Source: Phorcus lineatus
Lineage: Eukaryota; Mollusca; Gastropoda; Trochida; Trochidae
Length of the DNA stretch: 64,000 nucleotides
Direction of reading: 5' to 3'
Assembly: GCA_921293015.1 (NCBI GenBank)
Contig: OV121084.1
Span: 49,449,864 to 49,513,863, forward strand
Positions within the stretch are counted from its first letter, which is position 1, and the number at the start of each line of letters is the position of its first letter. Below the pieces are notes generated by a model that saw nothing but the letters and a program-made list of their open reading frames with translations, was not told the origin of the DNA and ran no database searches. Made by a program: the position numbers and the translations under genes. Shown piece by piece: positions 47,701 through 60,219 of the stretch.

Positions 47701-49294
47701 CTGATTGAATAATAACAACTGCTATCTATTTTCGTCTTGATTTAATATCTTCTTATTTGTTTTTCTATTGCAATTTAAATCTATATTTGTCTGGCATTGA
47801 CTATGTGGTAAGTTCCTCAATTTTAACTGATTGATTGGCGCGTTACTCGCTCTGTGATTACGGGACATGTTCAATCTGCTTAGACGACGATATAATCCTA
47901 AACCCCCCTTCCCGCCTTTCCCCGACCCGCCGTTATAACAAAATAGTTGTAATAAAAGAAGAGACAGTCAATCTCATTTACTCATAACATAGCGTTAAAA
48001 TAATCGACTACCGTTGACCACTGGTAACGTGGGAAAGGCTCATTGCACCTGCAACATAGCCGGACGATCTAGCCAGGCAGTGGTCAAGATTTATCTAGAG
48101 ACATCGATACGTCTGTCTTAAACTTTCATGTATATATAAACAGCAAGACCTGTTTGTTTCCCAGAACGGGAAGAAGTTAAATTTCCAACTGACTTGTCAA
48201 TTTGATTTTGTTTGATGTTGTCGATCAAAGAGTATCTAAAATAGATTTCTGAATGAAAGCTTACCCCATTATTCCTTATCTTAACTATTTTGAAAAGTTA
48301 TCCGCTAAGATATAATCCATATTTGAAATGAGAGAAATACAACTTTCATGAAATGATGTGACCTCTAATAAAATGAACGCGATTTCCAAAACCAAAATTA
48401 GCGGAGCAGTGGCACTTCTCTGAAAATGTGTTTCAAAGTCTGATGTAAAACAATTAACATGTACATATTATACTGTTCGTGATAAGAAAATTATTTTTGA
48501 CATGTCAAACCGAGTGTAAATTTCCTTAAAACGGTTGATATGATTTATATATATGTACAAACTAGAACAATGAAACAGATATATATATATATGAACTTCG
48601 AATTGATATGATTTTATTTCAGTTGTAAGAAATAAAAAAAACTATCGTCAATGTTATGTCAACGGATAGTACCAATCAACATATGAACCTGATCTGTTTG
48701 AGAATGTCCTTTAACCGCATTAAAACCAAAGACGTGCTTGTATGTATAATGATATAATTGTTGAAACAAAAGGTCATACAACCGGGACATGTTGTTCAGG
48801 ATCAAGTCATCTGACCACATCCGGGACCCCCAACGTCGTCAGGTGGTGGTGGACCCCACACACGCTGCACTCAAATAGGAATAATGATATTGAAAGAGTT
48901 GTGGATTGCGAATATATACAAAACACACCTACCACTTTTAAACAAACGAATTTTGATCTGAATATCAAAAGACGCCAATTCTGTTTAGTTTTTAAAAAGT
49001 TTGAATTAAAAAATACCCAAACCATTTGAAAATTGTCATAAATGTAAGATATATGTATATACTTAGAATGATGATAACAGCAATCAAAATTCGTATATAT
49101 GTAGTAAAATTTAAATCATTTTGTCATGATCTGACAAAAATGATTAACTAAATCGATATTGACAACAGGTTGTTAAGTGTGAAAATAATTAAAGAATGAT
49201 GGTTCGTCCTACATTACTGTAAAAAGTAGACGAGATTAGAACGAATTTCCAATTAATACAATTAAAGCAAGATACAGAGTTGAAACACAGTTTG
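41776..49294. other. Long anonymous noncoding stretch
   Basis: More than 7 kb with no gene, RNA or clear transposon. Frames such as 45636-45932 (98 codons), 46869-47231 (120, minus) and 44144-44428 (94, minus) have no recognisable motif. GC-richer patches lie near 44400-44480 and 47220-47400. A weak 18-bp quasi-palindrome at 48808-48845 makes two opposed frames look alike. A short AT run lies at 48580-48593. Confidence 0.45.
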
Positions 49295-49530
49295 AAGGAA
49301 TATGTAATATGATTTGTGTACATCGATAGAAAATCAATATTTTAAAGGAATGTACAATATGACTACGTCGACTCAAAATAAATATTCTAAGGGAATATTC
49401 AATGTCCCTTGACTACATCGAATCAAAGACAAAAGTTTTAAAGAAATATATGATATTATATTTCTAAATCGATTCGAAGTAAATATTTCATCGGGATGCA
49501 TTCATTTTGTTCGATGAGTCGAAGCTAAAG
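49295..49530. repeat. Decayed tandem repeat, unit ~57-60 bp
   Basis: About four diverged units share AAGGAATATNNAATATGA, a T/G-rich step, ACTACGTCGA or ACATCGA-TC, AAAATAAATATTTTAA. Units begin near 49298, 49347, 49392 and 49440, the last trailing to 49530. It resembles the 24.6-kb array in age but not in sequence. Confidence 0.5.
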
Positions 49531-51338
49531 GGGAATAGAAGAAAACTCTATCGAAAAGCGGAATAAAATGAAAACAGGCTACAATCAGTTGTGATAAGTT
49601 TAATCAAAGTTCCGAAACCTTTTATAATTGTTTTGATATAAAAGAATTTGGTCCGTTTGCACCGGACAATGTTAAAAGCTGGAGAATTTGAGTATGTTCA
49701 TGTCAGCAACTTATCAGCGGCCTGGCTAGGTAAGGAAATTTCCAACTGACTCACCAGCTTGTAAGATGAACAACCCAAAGAAGAATGTAAGTTTTTTTAA
49801 GTAACACGTATCCAGACCCTCCAAGACAAGACAGTCTTTGCGCTCTGTCGGAGCCAATAGTATTGACAACTACACAGTTAACGAGGCGCACGCAACGCAC
49901 GTGCTTGTACATTTCCAACTGACATGTTTATATTGACGCGTGACAGGTGTCACTTACTGTGGCTAACGTACCGAATCAGATACACTTTCTAATTACGAAC
50001 CCATCACAGAAAACATTAAACTGGACATTCGACTGTCTTTCTAACTTTATTTATTTGTTCTTTATAGCAGTCGGAGTTGGGTTGGTCTCTTGTTGTCGTT
50101 TTAAACAGCAATTGTTTACAGCTCTGACGAAGACTAACCCTGACATGAACTGTTTTAACTGATCTAAGAAAATAAGATTGTTTTCTAACAATACCTAGAT
50201 CTGTGATTAATATATACTTCGGAATATTGTAGAATAGTTATTTATGATGACTTTTTAAAACATTCTTTTGAAATTCACATATCTAAAATCAATGAAATCC
50301 GACCAGAATTTTAAAAAATCAAGATTATGAAGGTTTAAGAAAACAACTATATGGTTTTATAAAACGATTTCACTTCTTCAAACATTTGCATTGGTCATTT
50401 TTAAATGGTTGTGTGGTCGGAGAGGCGTTTTTCACACGGTTGAGATATCAACTGAAATAAAGAATGATGCGATAGTGGACACTTCAAATATACATCAACG
50501 GTGTCTGCACGATAAGCGTAGTGTCCAGTAAACCATATGGTTATCCGAGGTCATATATTTAGAAAGCTGGTTGTCTATTTACGTTGAATGCTATATGGCT
50601 ATACCCGACTGACCATCAAACATGGGAAACTTTCTTCAAAATGAAGACAATATTTTATTGTGTGACCAGTTCCAAAAACATCTGATATATTAAATTAAAG
50701 CAACTTTGACAAAAAAACTGATGCAATATTTCTCAAACGGAACCGGTCTGTTTGAGATTTTCATACGAGCAAACCTTTCCATCCACAAACGATGTTTAAA
50801 AATTATTATACTCTTGGCTTGCATTACGGACATGAACTTTTTATCATTCCCAAATTACATCATATTTTGAAAAATCCGTCCTACCCAGGTCTTTAAATCG
50901 TATCGAAACGATAAACAGCGAAACGTATACATTTAAATCATAATTACAGACGAGATCGCATCACAATTTATAATTAGATTGTGAACACCTAAGCTATACA
51001 TCTCGTTTAGCTTCCTAATTTGGTTACTTTGCTTGCGCAGATACAGTGATGTGTTTTATTTGCTTAATCGCTTTTTTAAAAGTGCCGATCGTATCTTGTT
51101 TGAATGCTATTTCTTAGCTTATCGTTTCATATCGCTTAATTGTAATGCGCTTGCTTCTGTAAATGTATACGTTTCGCTGCTTTTCGTTGCGATTCGACAT
51201 TTACTTACTCTGTTACTTAAAGAGCCACTCCATGAGTTGTTGGAGTCAAATAAGCCAAACTTAATCAATGGTGTCATTTGATAGCAAAGTTTCGATTGTT
51301 ACCAAAAAGATGCATTTAAAAGCTTATTGTTTTTTAAC
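49531..51338. other. Anonymous noncoding DNA
   Basis: No gene. ACTCCA and TGGAGT at 51226-51246 form a small hairpin in front of the dispersed repeat. Confidence 0.5.
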
Positions 51339-51510
51339 AGTGACAATATAAAGGTAGATCGTCGCAATTATGATCGAAAACCGGACAGTGGCGCGCGTCA
51401 AATAGTCAAACGTAATTTTGGAATCTTATCTAAAACACCCAGGGGGCATTTAGGAGTTGATAGCGTTTGTTAGGTTTTATAACTAGTATCCATGTATATT
51501 GGACGTGATA
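51339..51510 (+). repeat. Dispersed repeat, copy 1
   Basis: CAGTGACAATA, then GATCGAAAACCGGACAGTGG with CGCG, then AGTCAAACGTAATTTTGGAA, and further on TAACTAGTATCCATGTATAT. The same blocks in the same order and spacing appear at 55383-55550. This is one interspersed family whose type (SINE, MITE or other) I cannot tell. Confidence 0.75.
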
Positions 51511-52408
51511 TCTACACCTTTGTGCATTAATAAGGCTGTTTTTAGATTTTCATGGCAAACCAGTATTTGCCATATATATGTCTTTTGCACATGAAAAGTT
51601 AAGATGTTTTGATTTTGTATCACCATATATGACATTTAGGTTCGTATCAAAGGTAAATAATATGTTATGAAAATCACGGAGTCAACGTCTCAAAAACCCA
51701 TCAGTAGATAGAGCCTGAGACGATACGATTCCTTGTGTCTGAGCTGTTGAAATGGACACTGTGAAACTGGAGACAGACATTTACTTTACATGCTCCCAGA
51801 CTTGTTATTATCTGCTGATATTGTGACATTGACACGACCGGCAGCTGTTCCCAGCATCAAGTTGACAACTGTCCAATCTTCGTGGTTGTACAATAAACAA
51901 ACTTGTATCACTGATCTAATTCTCCCTGACCCTGTCCGGCCTATATGTGTCATTCATATATTCTTACATACAGACCGGACGATGTCCATGAGTTTATTTT
52001 TAAGAATCTAACATTAGGGCACTGTTTTCGTTATCACTTTCAGATCTTAAATTTGCTTTTATCATAAAAGGGAATGCTTTAGAAACTTTGCCGTTATTTC
52101 ATATATAACTAAATTGATAAGATGTTAAGTTTACGTGACATCGGGTTTTTATATGATCAATTTGACCACATGTCATATTTCAAATGTCAGTATTCTTGGC
52201 AATCATCCGTTCTATTAGAGATTTCGAATAAACTGAAAACGTATTTTTTTCAAAATAATTTGTTTATTATGGGGAAGGGATAATAATTAGGTATTGAGGC
52301 TACAGGTTTATATATTGATTGGGTTTTGGTGGGTATAAGTTGGTTATAATGAAGGGTTTGGAGATAAGAAAAAAATGAAGTTTGGGGATAAGGAAATGTG
52401 AGGGAGGT
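51511..52408. other. Anonymous noncoding DNA
   Basis: Nothing recognised; the end is G/A-rich on the plus strand, leading into a G tract. Confidence 0.5.
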
Positions 52409-52430
52409 GGGGGGGGGGGGGGGGGGGGGG
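52409..52430. repeat. G22 homopolymer
   Basis: An uninterrupted G run inside G-rich sequence 52375-52460. It makes a polyproline stretch in an antisense frame that is not a gene. Confidence 0.9.
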
Positions 52431-54792
52431 TGGTGGTAGGAAATGTCGGGAGGGGTGAGGTAGTAGGATGATGGTGAAGCCAGGATTTGGCTATATATTC
52501 AGTGCATCTGACGACAGACCACTCGGTGCCCACATCTGCTTCAAGTCGACTGTAAGCAGACCGATATGTATCTACTGGAGTCAAATGACTTACTGCTTGC
52601 AAAGATCACGCGCATGAGTGATGTGTTTACATTATTTCTTGAGACTTGTTGATGTGCAGCCCACTGTCGCGGAGTTGTTAGCAATCAATCTGTGGCGTGT
52701 TGATAGTTGAGATTCGTATTTCATTATGATTAACTTCACCGTTATTTGCTTTGAGTGGTTATTTGAAACTTACGGAATTATATTGTGTGTTAGGCGCCTT
52801 GAAACAAAATTTCCGTAGCTTACACAAATGTTAAATGTAAAATGTTTTCTAATCATTTACAACGGGGAAAAGGAAAATGGTTGCTGCTCAACAATGGATT
52901 TCTTTGTGACTATGATCCTATCACCGTGTTGAACGGAGAAAAGAAAGCCAGTCAGACTAATATAAGATCTTACACCAGCGTCACAACCTTGTCATATTGA
53001 TAACATTTGTATGTAGCTATAATGATACATATACCCCTCCTCATAAAACATATAGGTGCCTAAAAGATACTTATTTTAATGGATTTTCCTTGTACATTTC
53101 GCAAAAAACTGACTCTATTTGATAATAATTTACTCAAATGAAAAATGACTAATTCTTACGTAAACCTTTTTTCTAATATGCATTTATCATCAAAAGAAGG
53201 TAATTAAATATAAACAAATATAGCGGCGTCAAAATGGCATGAGAATCCATGCATTCAAATGGATGAAGCGTGCCAACCCCGAGGGTGCAATCACGTCAAG
53301 TATTCGTCTTATTTCTAGTGGTATTATGCGAAGTGCAACATATACCGACACAATGAACCTTCAACTAATCAATCACCCAAAACTTCAAAAGAGAACAATG
53401 GATAATTTTTCCATGACGTCATTGACGCACCATGCACTTCTACAAAATAAGGAATTATGAACATTTAAAGAACAAGTAACCACCTAAATAATAGACATTA
53501 AAAGCGACAGAAGACGGTTGGCAGCACCGCATTCACCCACAGTTAGCTCGACTGACACTACCACTGTTTGTTAGGATAACTGTTCTTGTATGTTGATATC
53601 CAGCTAATCGTAGGCCAGAGGTAGAGAAAACAAAAGCATGCCTTTACAAAAGAAAACATCAGAGAGATAAACGTGCCCTATGTCAGTTAAAGTATCGTCA
53701 AGTTTCACATGTGACACTAGATTTTATTTCTCGTAATTCACATTAGTACACAATAAGGTAAATTAAATATTACAAGTTAAAATGTACATATATACGAAAT
53801 GAAATTATATGACATACGGTTAAACGTGTTGTTTGGTTTTCAAAGACACCACAGATCTTATTTAATGAAGTTTGCTAATTCTAATGAAAAGGGGTTTAAA
53901 GGTGGTTTTCATAAGCGAGGTATACTTATATGTTTACAATGATATGAAGGTAAGTATTTAAATGGAATTCCTCACCGATGGATATATTGATAAATTTACA
54001 AATTCTTTTGTTTTTATGAATTTTACTCTACATACGAAATTCAATTGGTAATCAATGGTTTGACGTTTTGAAGCGGGTTAGCCGAATTCGGAGATATGTA
54101 AGAAGTTCATTAAGATAGATAGATCCTTATGGCTTTAAGCGATAATTTATACATAATCATTTGATAGAAAACGTTAGAAAGGCCTTATGTAGAAATTGAG
54201 ACGAGTTAATGACTTGAAAGAAAAAATACATACAAAATGGAATGAAAAATTATGATCCATCTACTTGAAGTTGAACTTTTTTCTATCTCTTTTCCATTTC
54301 TGATTTTGTTCCAATTTCCCCACATTTCCTTTTCCATTTTACAACCCATTCTCTCACTCATAATTTCCTTCAGTTATAAATATATCGCAATCCAATATTT
54401 GATACAAATATACACGCGTTTCCTTTTTTCAGATATAAAGGTACTTTCTAACGCCTTCCGCTTCGTTCGGTACCTATCCTAAATGTACCTTTTATTTGTT
54501 TAAATGAAAATAATTTTATTACCTCACTTCAGTAATATCCTGAACAGCGAATCTTGAATTATGACTTGTTTCAATTAATAATTATTTCATACACGAAAAC
54601 AATCACATTAGTACCATTCTTTCATTTCATAACAACAAAACCCTCTTGCACTAAAATTACTTTGGGAGACTGGCTATGTATTTAGCGCACGCGCAGGACT
54701 TATCCCGTCTGTCACTCATGGTGACATTTACAAGCCAGAAACACACTGAACTCGTCAGCCACTGGAATAAACTTCGATTGGTTTATGCACAT
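52431..54792. other. Anonymous noncoding DNA
   Basis: No gene, RNA or repeat array seen. Confidence 0.5.
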
Positions 54793-54953
54793 CATGTTTG
54801 ACATATATCTATTTTGTTTTCATCTGATATCATCATTTTCTAGTACTCATGTTTGACATTTATTTATTTTGTTTTCATCTGATATCATCATTTTCTAGTA
54901 CTCGTGTTTGATATATATTTATTTAGTTTTCATCTATAATCATTTTCTAGTAC
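54793..54953. repeat. Three-copy 55-bp tandem repeat
   Basis: Units start at 54793, 54848 and 54903 with C(A/G)TGTTTGA(C/T)AT and run through ATTTTGTTTTCATCTGATAT and CATTTTCTAGTACT. Copies 1 and 2 differ at few bases; copy 3 has lost four bases and diverged slightly. Confidence 0.95.
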
Positions 54954-55382
54954 CTTGGTTCATGACACAATAATTGTTCATAGATAACCTGACGTTATAT
55001 GTTAGTTTCTTAGTTAGATATTGTTCTACGTTCTTATACTTTCATATGATATCAATATCCTATTTGTCTATTATACCTAACGACCATGCAATTCTTTATG
55101 ACTCATATATTTTTATTTATCAACATAAAGTTCGAAATTGATTACAATATGTATATGGTATCAACATATCCAACTCTGTTTTTTTAATTAGGATATTATA
55201 CGTTTATTATGTCCGTTTAACACGCAAACGGTGCTAAATCGACAGAATGTTTGGCAATTAAGCATTTTTGGCATAGAATATGTTGATGAGGTAAAATATG
55301 ACAAACTTCATACATGGTGTTACTTGACCGAGAAGTAGTGGCTGTTCCTAAAAATTGGCATCTGAATCCTTATGAGCTCAGT
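54954..55382. other. Anonymous noncoding DNA
   Basis: Nothing recognised. Confidence 0.5.
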
Positions 55383-55550
55383 ATAGTGACAATAATCATG
55401 GTAAAATTCGAGATGTGTGGTCGAAAACCGGACAGTAGTGCGCTAATAAGTCAAACGTAATTTCGGAAACGTAGTAATGGCAGACACAGCCAAGATATGG
55501 GTTTGTAGTGCTAAGTAGGCCATTTAACTAGTAGACATGTAAATGGGTCC
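55383..55550 (+). repeat. Dispersed repeat, copy 2
   Basis: TAGTGACAATA, GGTCGAAAACCGGACAGTAG with GCGC, AGTCAAACGTAATTTCGGAA, and TTAACTAGTAGACATGTAAA match the 51.3-kb copy in order and strand. Divergence between the blocks shows both copies are old. Confidence 0.75.
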
Positions 55551-55879
55551 CAGAATTTTACTTCTAATAATTTGTTTGGCTTTTTTTAATTGCAAACAAA
55601 AAATATAATGATTTTGGCATTTTAGAGATTATCAGAAAGTCGATTTGAACTTAATTCAAGTATTTTGCTCTTATTCAAGACACATACAATTTTTATTAAA
55701 CATTCCTGTACTCTGTACTTCTTTAAGTTAGAAATCTATAGAATGGAGATAATAAGTTAACAAAAGAAGTCGACATCATGTACCTTTTAGGACTCATTAT
55801 AAAGTCGTTGAAACATCAAAGATGTTTAACGTTATAATAGTGCAAACACTTCCTGTGTTGACGCTCCTATCTCGCTTGG

Positions 55880-56040
55880 GTCAGGAGACTCATAGTCTTA
55901 TTAGGGAACTTTTCAGATTTCCTCAGTCAGTGGTTCTGGAGAAGAAGTTTAAATAATGAAAAGTTTACGGACGGACGGACGGACGGATGGACAAATGGAC
56001 GCCCGGAAGCCATGCCATGCCATAAGCCTATCGGGCCTTT
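55880..56040 (+). mobile_element. Molluscan-type dispersed repeat with GGAC array
   Basis: GGTTCTGGAGAAGAAGTTTA, then GAAAAGTTTACGGACGGACG and further GGAC/GGAT units to about 55992, then CCATGCCATGCCATAAGCC and GGGCCTTTCAGG. This order is one I recall from abundant bivalve and gastropod dispersed repeats that end in a GC-rich hairpin. No coding part. Whether it is a MITE or part of a Helitron-like element is unknown. Confidence 0.5.
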
Positions 56041-59000
56041 CAGGAATATATGGAAAAACCATCTTTCATAATTCATAAATTACTTACGTTGGTCTTTACA
56101 ACAATGCTGAAACTATAAACACACACATCTTTCCATTGATGCTGTATCTCGTGGCCTCGAGTTTTTTTATGCAACAGTCTAAGTGAAATATCTAATTTAC
56201 CTGGAAATTAGGCATTATCTTACCATATATCTTCTCGTGTTTTGAGATGCATTTCGGAATTACATTTGGTGATTTTGCCCTAATATTATCTCTTTATGGA
56301 ACCAATAAACATGAAATATTACTTTCAGCAACAGTCAGTACTTTACGATGACAAACACCATTAACAATTTTGACATAATTTATATGAATGACTCCAACAA
56401 AGCACTTTTTGTCACTTAAATGCAATATAGAAAGATCATTAGTGGCGACGTGTCGACGGATACAAGTTAAGATTGACGTAACCCCTTCGCGACTTCACAA
56501 ATTACATGTCAGAACATCAAACGAACCAGGCCTGGTTGTTATAAGATGACTATTAAAATAGCCAATCCGAAGATTGGTGCAGTTTTGGTATTCAACTAAA
56601 ACACTTTATTGACACCATACAATAAAATATTTTTAGAAGGATAATTTAAAATAGAATAAAAGGTGAAATTTCGAGAGGCCTGCCTTTTTCGTTCTCTAGA
56701 GCATAATTCAAGAAATACAATTTTGGTAGTATTGTAGACTGGTTCAAAGGTATTCAGTGACATGCAGTGATTCATAAATTTCATAAGCTTACCTGATTAC
56801 TTGTATAATCAAGCGACTTGCACATTGTAGACACAACGAGCATTGTCATTTCCTTGTTGATGTATCTCATGTTTGATTAAATAACATGTCCAATGTTGCG
56901 AGGGGGTGGTTTGCGCTAATGTGTCTAATGTACGAGAGCACAAGTCGATGATTTTAATCATTTATTTTTAATTTTTTGACGTTAATAAAAGCAGATTTAA
57001 ATACCAGAATATGTCAAGGAAATCATTACACAAGAAAAACTTTGAAAAAAATTTCGATGGTTACATTGCATTCTTCCCATCACACGTGCTGACGCAACTA
57101 TGGATAGGCTACACGTCACCATAGGGAAATATGATGCATGATTGTGGTCAAAGGGAAATAACTCCTTTCTATTTGGAATAGCCAAAACAAATATTTTCAG
57201 TGTTGTCATTTAAAAGGTTTAACAAGTACTGTTGTGTTTATGGTACGTTCATACTCGCCGCAGCCGTCTATACAACTCGGCCACAATGCTGGGTGTGCAT
57301 TGAACTGCATGCACAGCTCCAGATTACGCGTACTACTCTCATTCCACGTAACCGTGTCGCGTGTGCGATGTATGGAGAAATCAATACTCCTAACACTTCA
57401 TCCCCGTGACGAGCTCTAAAATTACTGCTGACGAAATATTACCTCCCATCTCAAGTCACAACACTGCGTGGAGAAGGGGATTTTAGACTTAAATGGACAT
57501 TTGATGTTTTGAAAAGTCTGGAGCTAAGAAAAAACAACTTGTCTGTGACCTAACCTTACCAACATTGTCAGGTTGACATTAAAGATGGTGTTTTAATGAA
57601 TATTATCCCTGTCTCTGATAATTCAAGCTCGAGATATCGGATGTTGTTTTTAGAATGAAGAATATTCATACAAATAAGAGCCAACACTAGACACCATTAA
57701 ATACAACATTCATACAATATTTATATCTATAGATATATATTTTGACTGATAGCGTATTTTTTTATAATACAAAGAACATACCTAAAAACGTATATGTGAT
57801 TTGTCTATGATCATAATTTTAAATTGATGCTATATGTATAAATTTATACTAGTATCAGTATTTGGTGTCCATAAGATTTACTTTTTGTATTTCTTACATC
57901 CGTTATCATAAACCTTTTATACGTAAATTTGAATGTCTATCTTCAGACTTTAACGCTGTAAAGTGATTGAAAAAAAGACGAAGGGATACAGTTTCAACAC
58001 TGAGACCTCAGGATATTAAGACGAAATGTTGCAGTTTAGAAAACATGTAACTGTGAACTCACCAAAGACAGAAAGTCATGTATGATTATTTCGATTTTTA
58101 TAAAGTCGTATGTGTCGAACACCAATGATATAATTTTTAGTAATTATGAAGCATTCATAATTTCTAAAACCCAAACTATTCAGTCAAGTCACTCTTCATC
58201 AATGCAATATTAATGGATATCAGCGTATCATTTAAAGTGAGTTACACACTAATTTTGACTTATTTACCCATCAAATGATAACCAATAATTTTGTTATTTC
58301 ATCATTTTGTGTTTCAATGACTGACGATTTCTCCATCAATGATCACCAGGCTTCACTTTAACCTACGTTGTCTTTTAACTTTGATATTTTTGTACATTGG
58401 GGTCTGACTTTCCTTTGTGCCTTTGTCTATTAATCTTAATTTCTTAATATCTTCGAAGACTGCCTTGAAAACTGGTTTAAAAACAATTTTTCAAAGTTTG
58501 AACCGACATTGTTAACCGATTTTAGGTGATAAATTTATTGATCCCCATACTTTCAAAATATACGATATTAGATGAAACATTTCACTCACGAGAAATAGGC
58601 AATTTCATTCCGACATCCTGGGTCACCTGTCAATCAAGTAGCCAAAAAATGGGTTTTGGTTTCAAACGGCTACACATCAATCAATTAATTCGTAAAAATC
58701 AAATGAACTTTTTCATTAAAAAAAATTCCAAAATCTATACATGACAGCTTAATAAATTTACAAAAACCATTCACCTGTTAATATGGAGATCGATTCAGAC
58801 AAGAGAAAAAAGATATTAATTTTTTCACATGATATTCATTTGCATATGAATCAGATACATATTTATATCTAAATTGTTCTTTAGAAAATATAAGATATGA
58901 GTATAATATAATTATAATGCAGGCAGCTCTTCTTTTAAGTCGCAGCTTTTAGGCTTGAATTCGTTTTCATTAGCTCAATGTGTACTATCTTCCTTGACGG

Positions 59001-59999
59001 AATTGTAAGAAGGAACAATTCCTGGATTTAATATTAAACCGTCAATCATTGCTAGGCTACTTCAAATGTTTTATTCAATCTACATAATAAATCAAATGAT
59101 CATATGCACGAGTCGTTATGAAAAAGTCCATTTTATAAAAGTAATATTGATAAGAATCGTGAGAAAAACGTTTGATCAAAACATTTCTTTAAAATGTCGA
59201 TATAATTAACAGATATATGTTTTCAAGTCAATCACTTTCTGGAAACAAGTAAAGTGATACAGATTTAAGATTAAAATCTTCATCATTTATTCATATCAAA
59301 GCGTGCTGAAGAAATTGCTTCCGTTTTCTCACGGCGTCACGGGAACTATCCTTCATCACCTTACATCGATAACCTTTAAATGACTTTTTTTTAGCTGATT
59401 GACATTTCTTAATGGATTGAAAAATTGAAATCTTTTTAAAATCTTAAAAAAATATATTATCAAAATCGCTACATTAAAAGTTAGAAATTTTCTCACGTAC
59501 TTATATGACATCATTATCCAACCGGAACATCAATATTGTCTTATTTCGCTAAATTCAGTATAAACAGGCAAGATTTCCTGGATCTGCAAAGCTGCAGTTA
59601 TAAAAGAAAATTTGTAAAAATCCGCATGATATATACTGAGTATGCCAGTTATTTTTTTCGTGAAACAGGCATTGAAGTCATTATCCGTCTGTGTAAGATA
59701 CTGCTGTACAAATGTCTATACATCATTATCTTTAGATATTAGTAATTAATAGATTGTAAAATACAGGTGCAGTTATAAATTCAACTGAATTATACCAATC
59801 TCAGTCACGTCGGCACAATGGTATTTGAATCATGACAATCTTTGTTTTTGTTTCACTTGACATATTTATGGCTTAAAAGAAAACCCAAAACAATCAATTC
59901 CAATAGAAGATAAATGAGTGAGTACTTCGGTATAAAACTCGCTTTCACTCGCTTGATATTAAATCATTTACTTGTTTTATAAAATGGGTTAACAAAGAA
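56041..59999. other. Anonymous noncoding DNA
   Basis: Nearly 4 kb without a gene or clear repeat. A GC-richer patch near 57240-57420 yields two short overlapping frames without homology I know. Confidence 0.5.
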
Positions 60000-60090
60000 G
60001 GTCAATTGTCCTATTCTCGATCATAAAAAATGAAAGAGAAAATTGTAAAAAGGAAAGAAAGTGAGCCAAAATGTTATTGTCTACTTTAAC
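60000..60090. repeat. Extra copy of the Tc1 left inverted repeat
   Basis: GGTCAATTGTCCTATT-TCGATCATAAAAAATGAAAGAGAAA and on to GTGAG(C/T)CAAAATGTTATTGT match 60344-60434 at about nine bases in ten, in the same orientation, offset by 344 bases. It may be the end of an adjacent deleted copy of the same transposon or a local duplication. Confidence 0.8.
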
Positions 60091-60219
60091 TTATTTTACC
60101 CTAACCTTCTAACACTTTTGGTTGTTTCTTAAAAGTGTGATAAGTTCATTTTGACGATAAGTTGACATTATCATAAACTATAAACTGACTGATAAACTGA
60201 ACACTAAAAGAGATGTTAC

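Noticed and set aside
48808-48845. Inverted repeat giving two similar opposed frames
   Set aside because: Only about 13 of 18 arm positions pair; too weak to call an element.
52300-52602. Proline-rich minus-strand frame
   Set aside because: Translation of the G22 homopolymer on the opposite strand.
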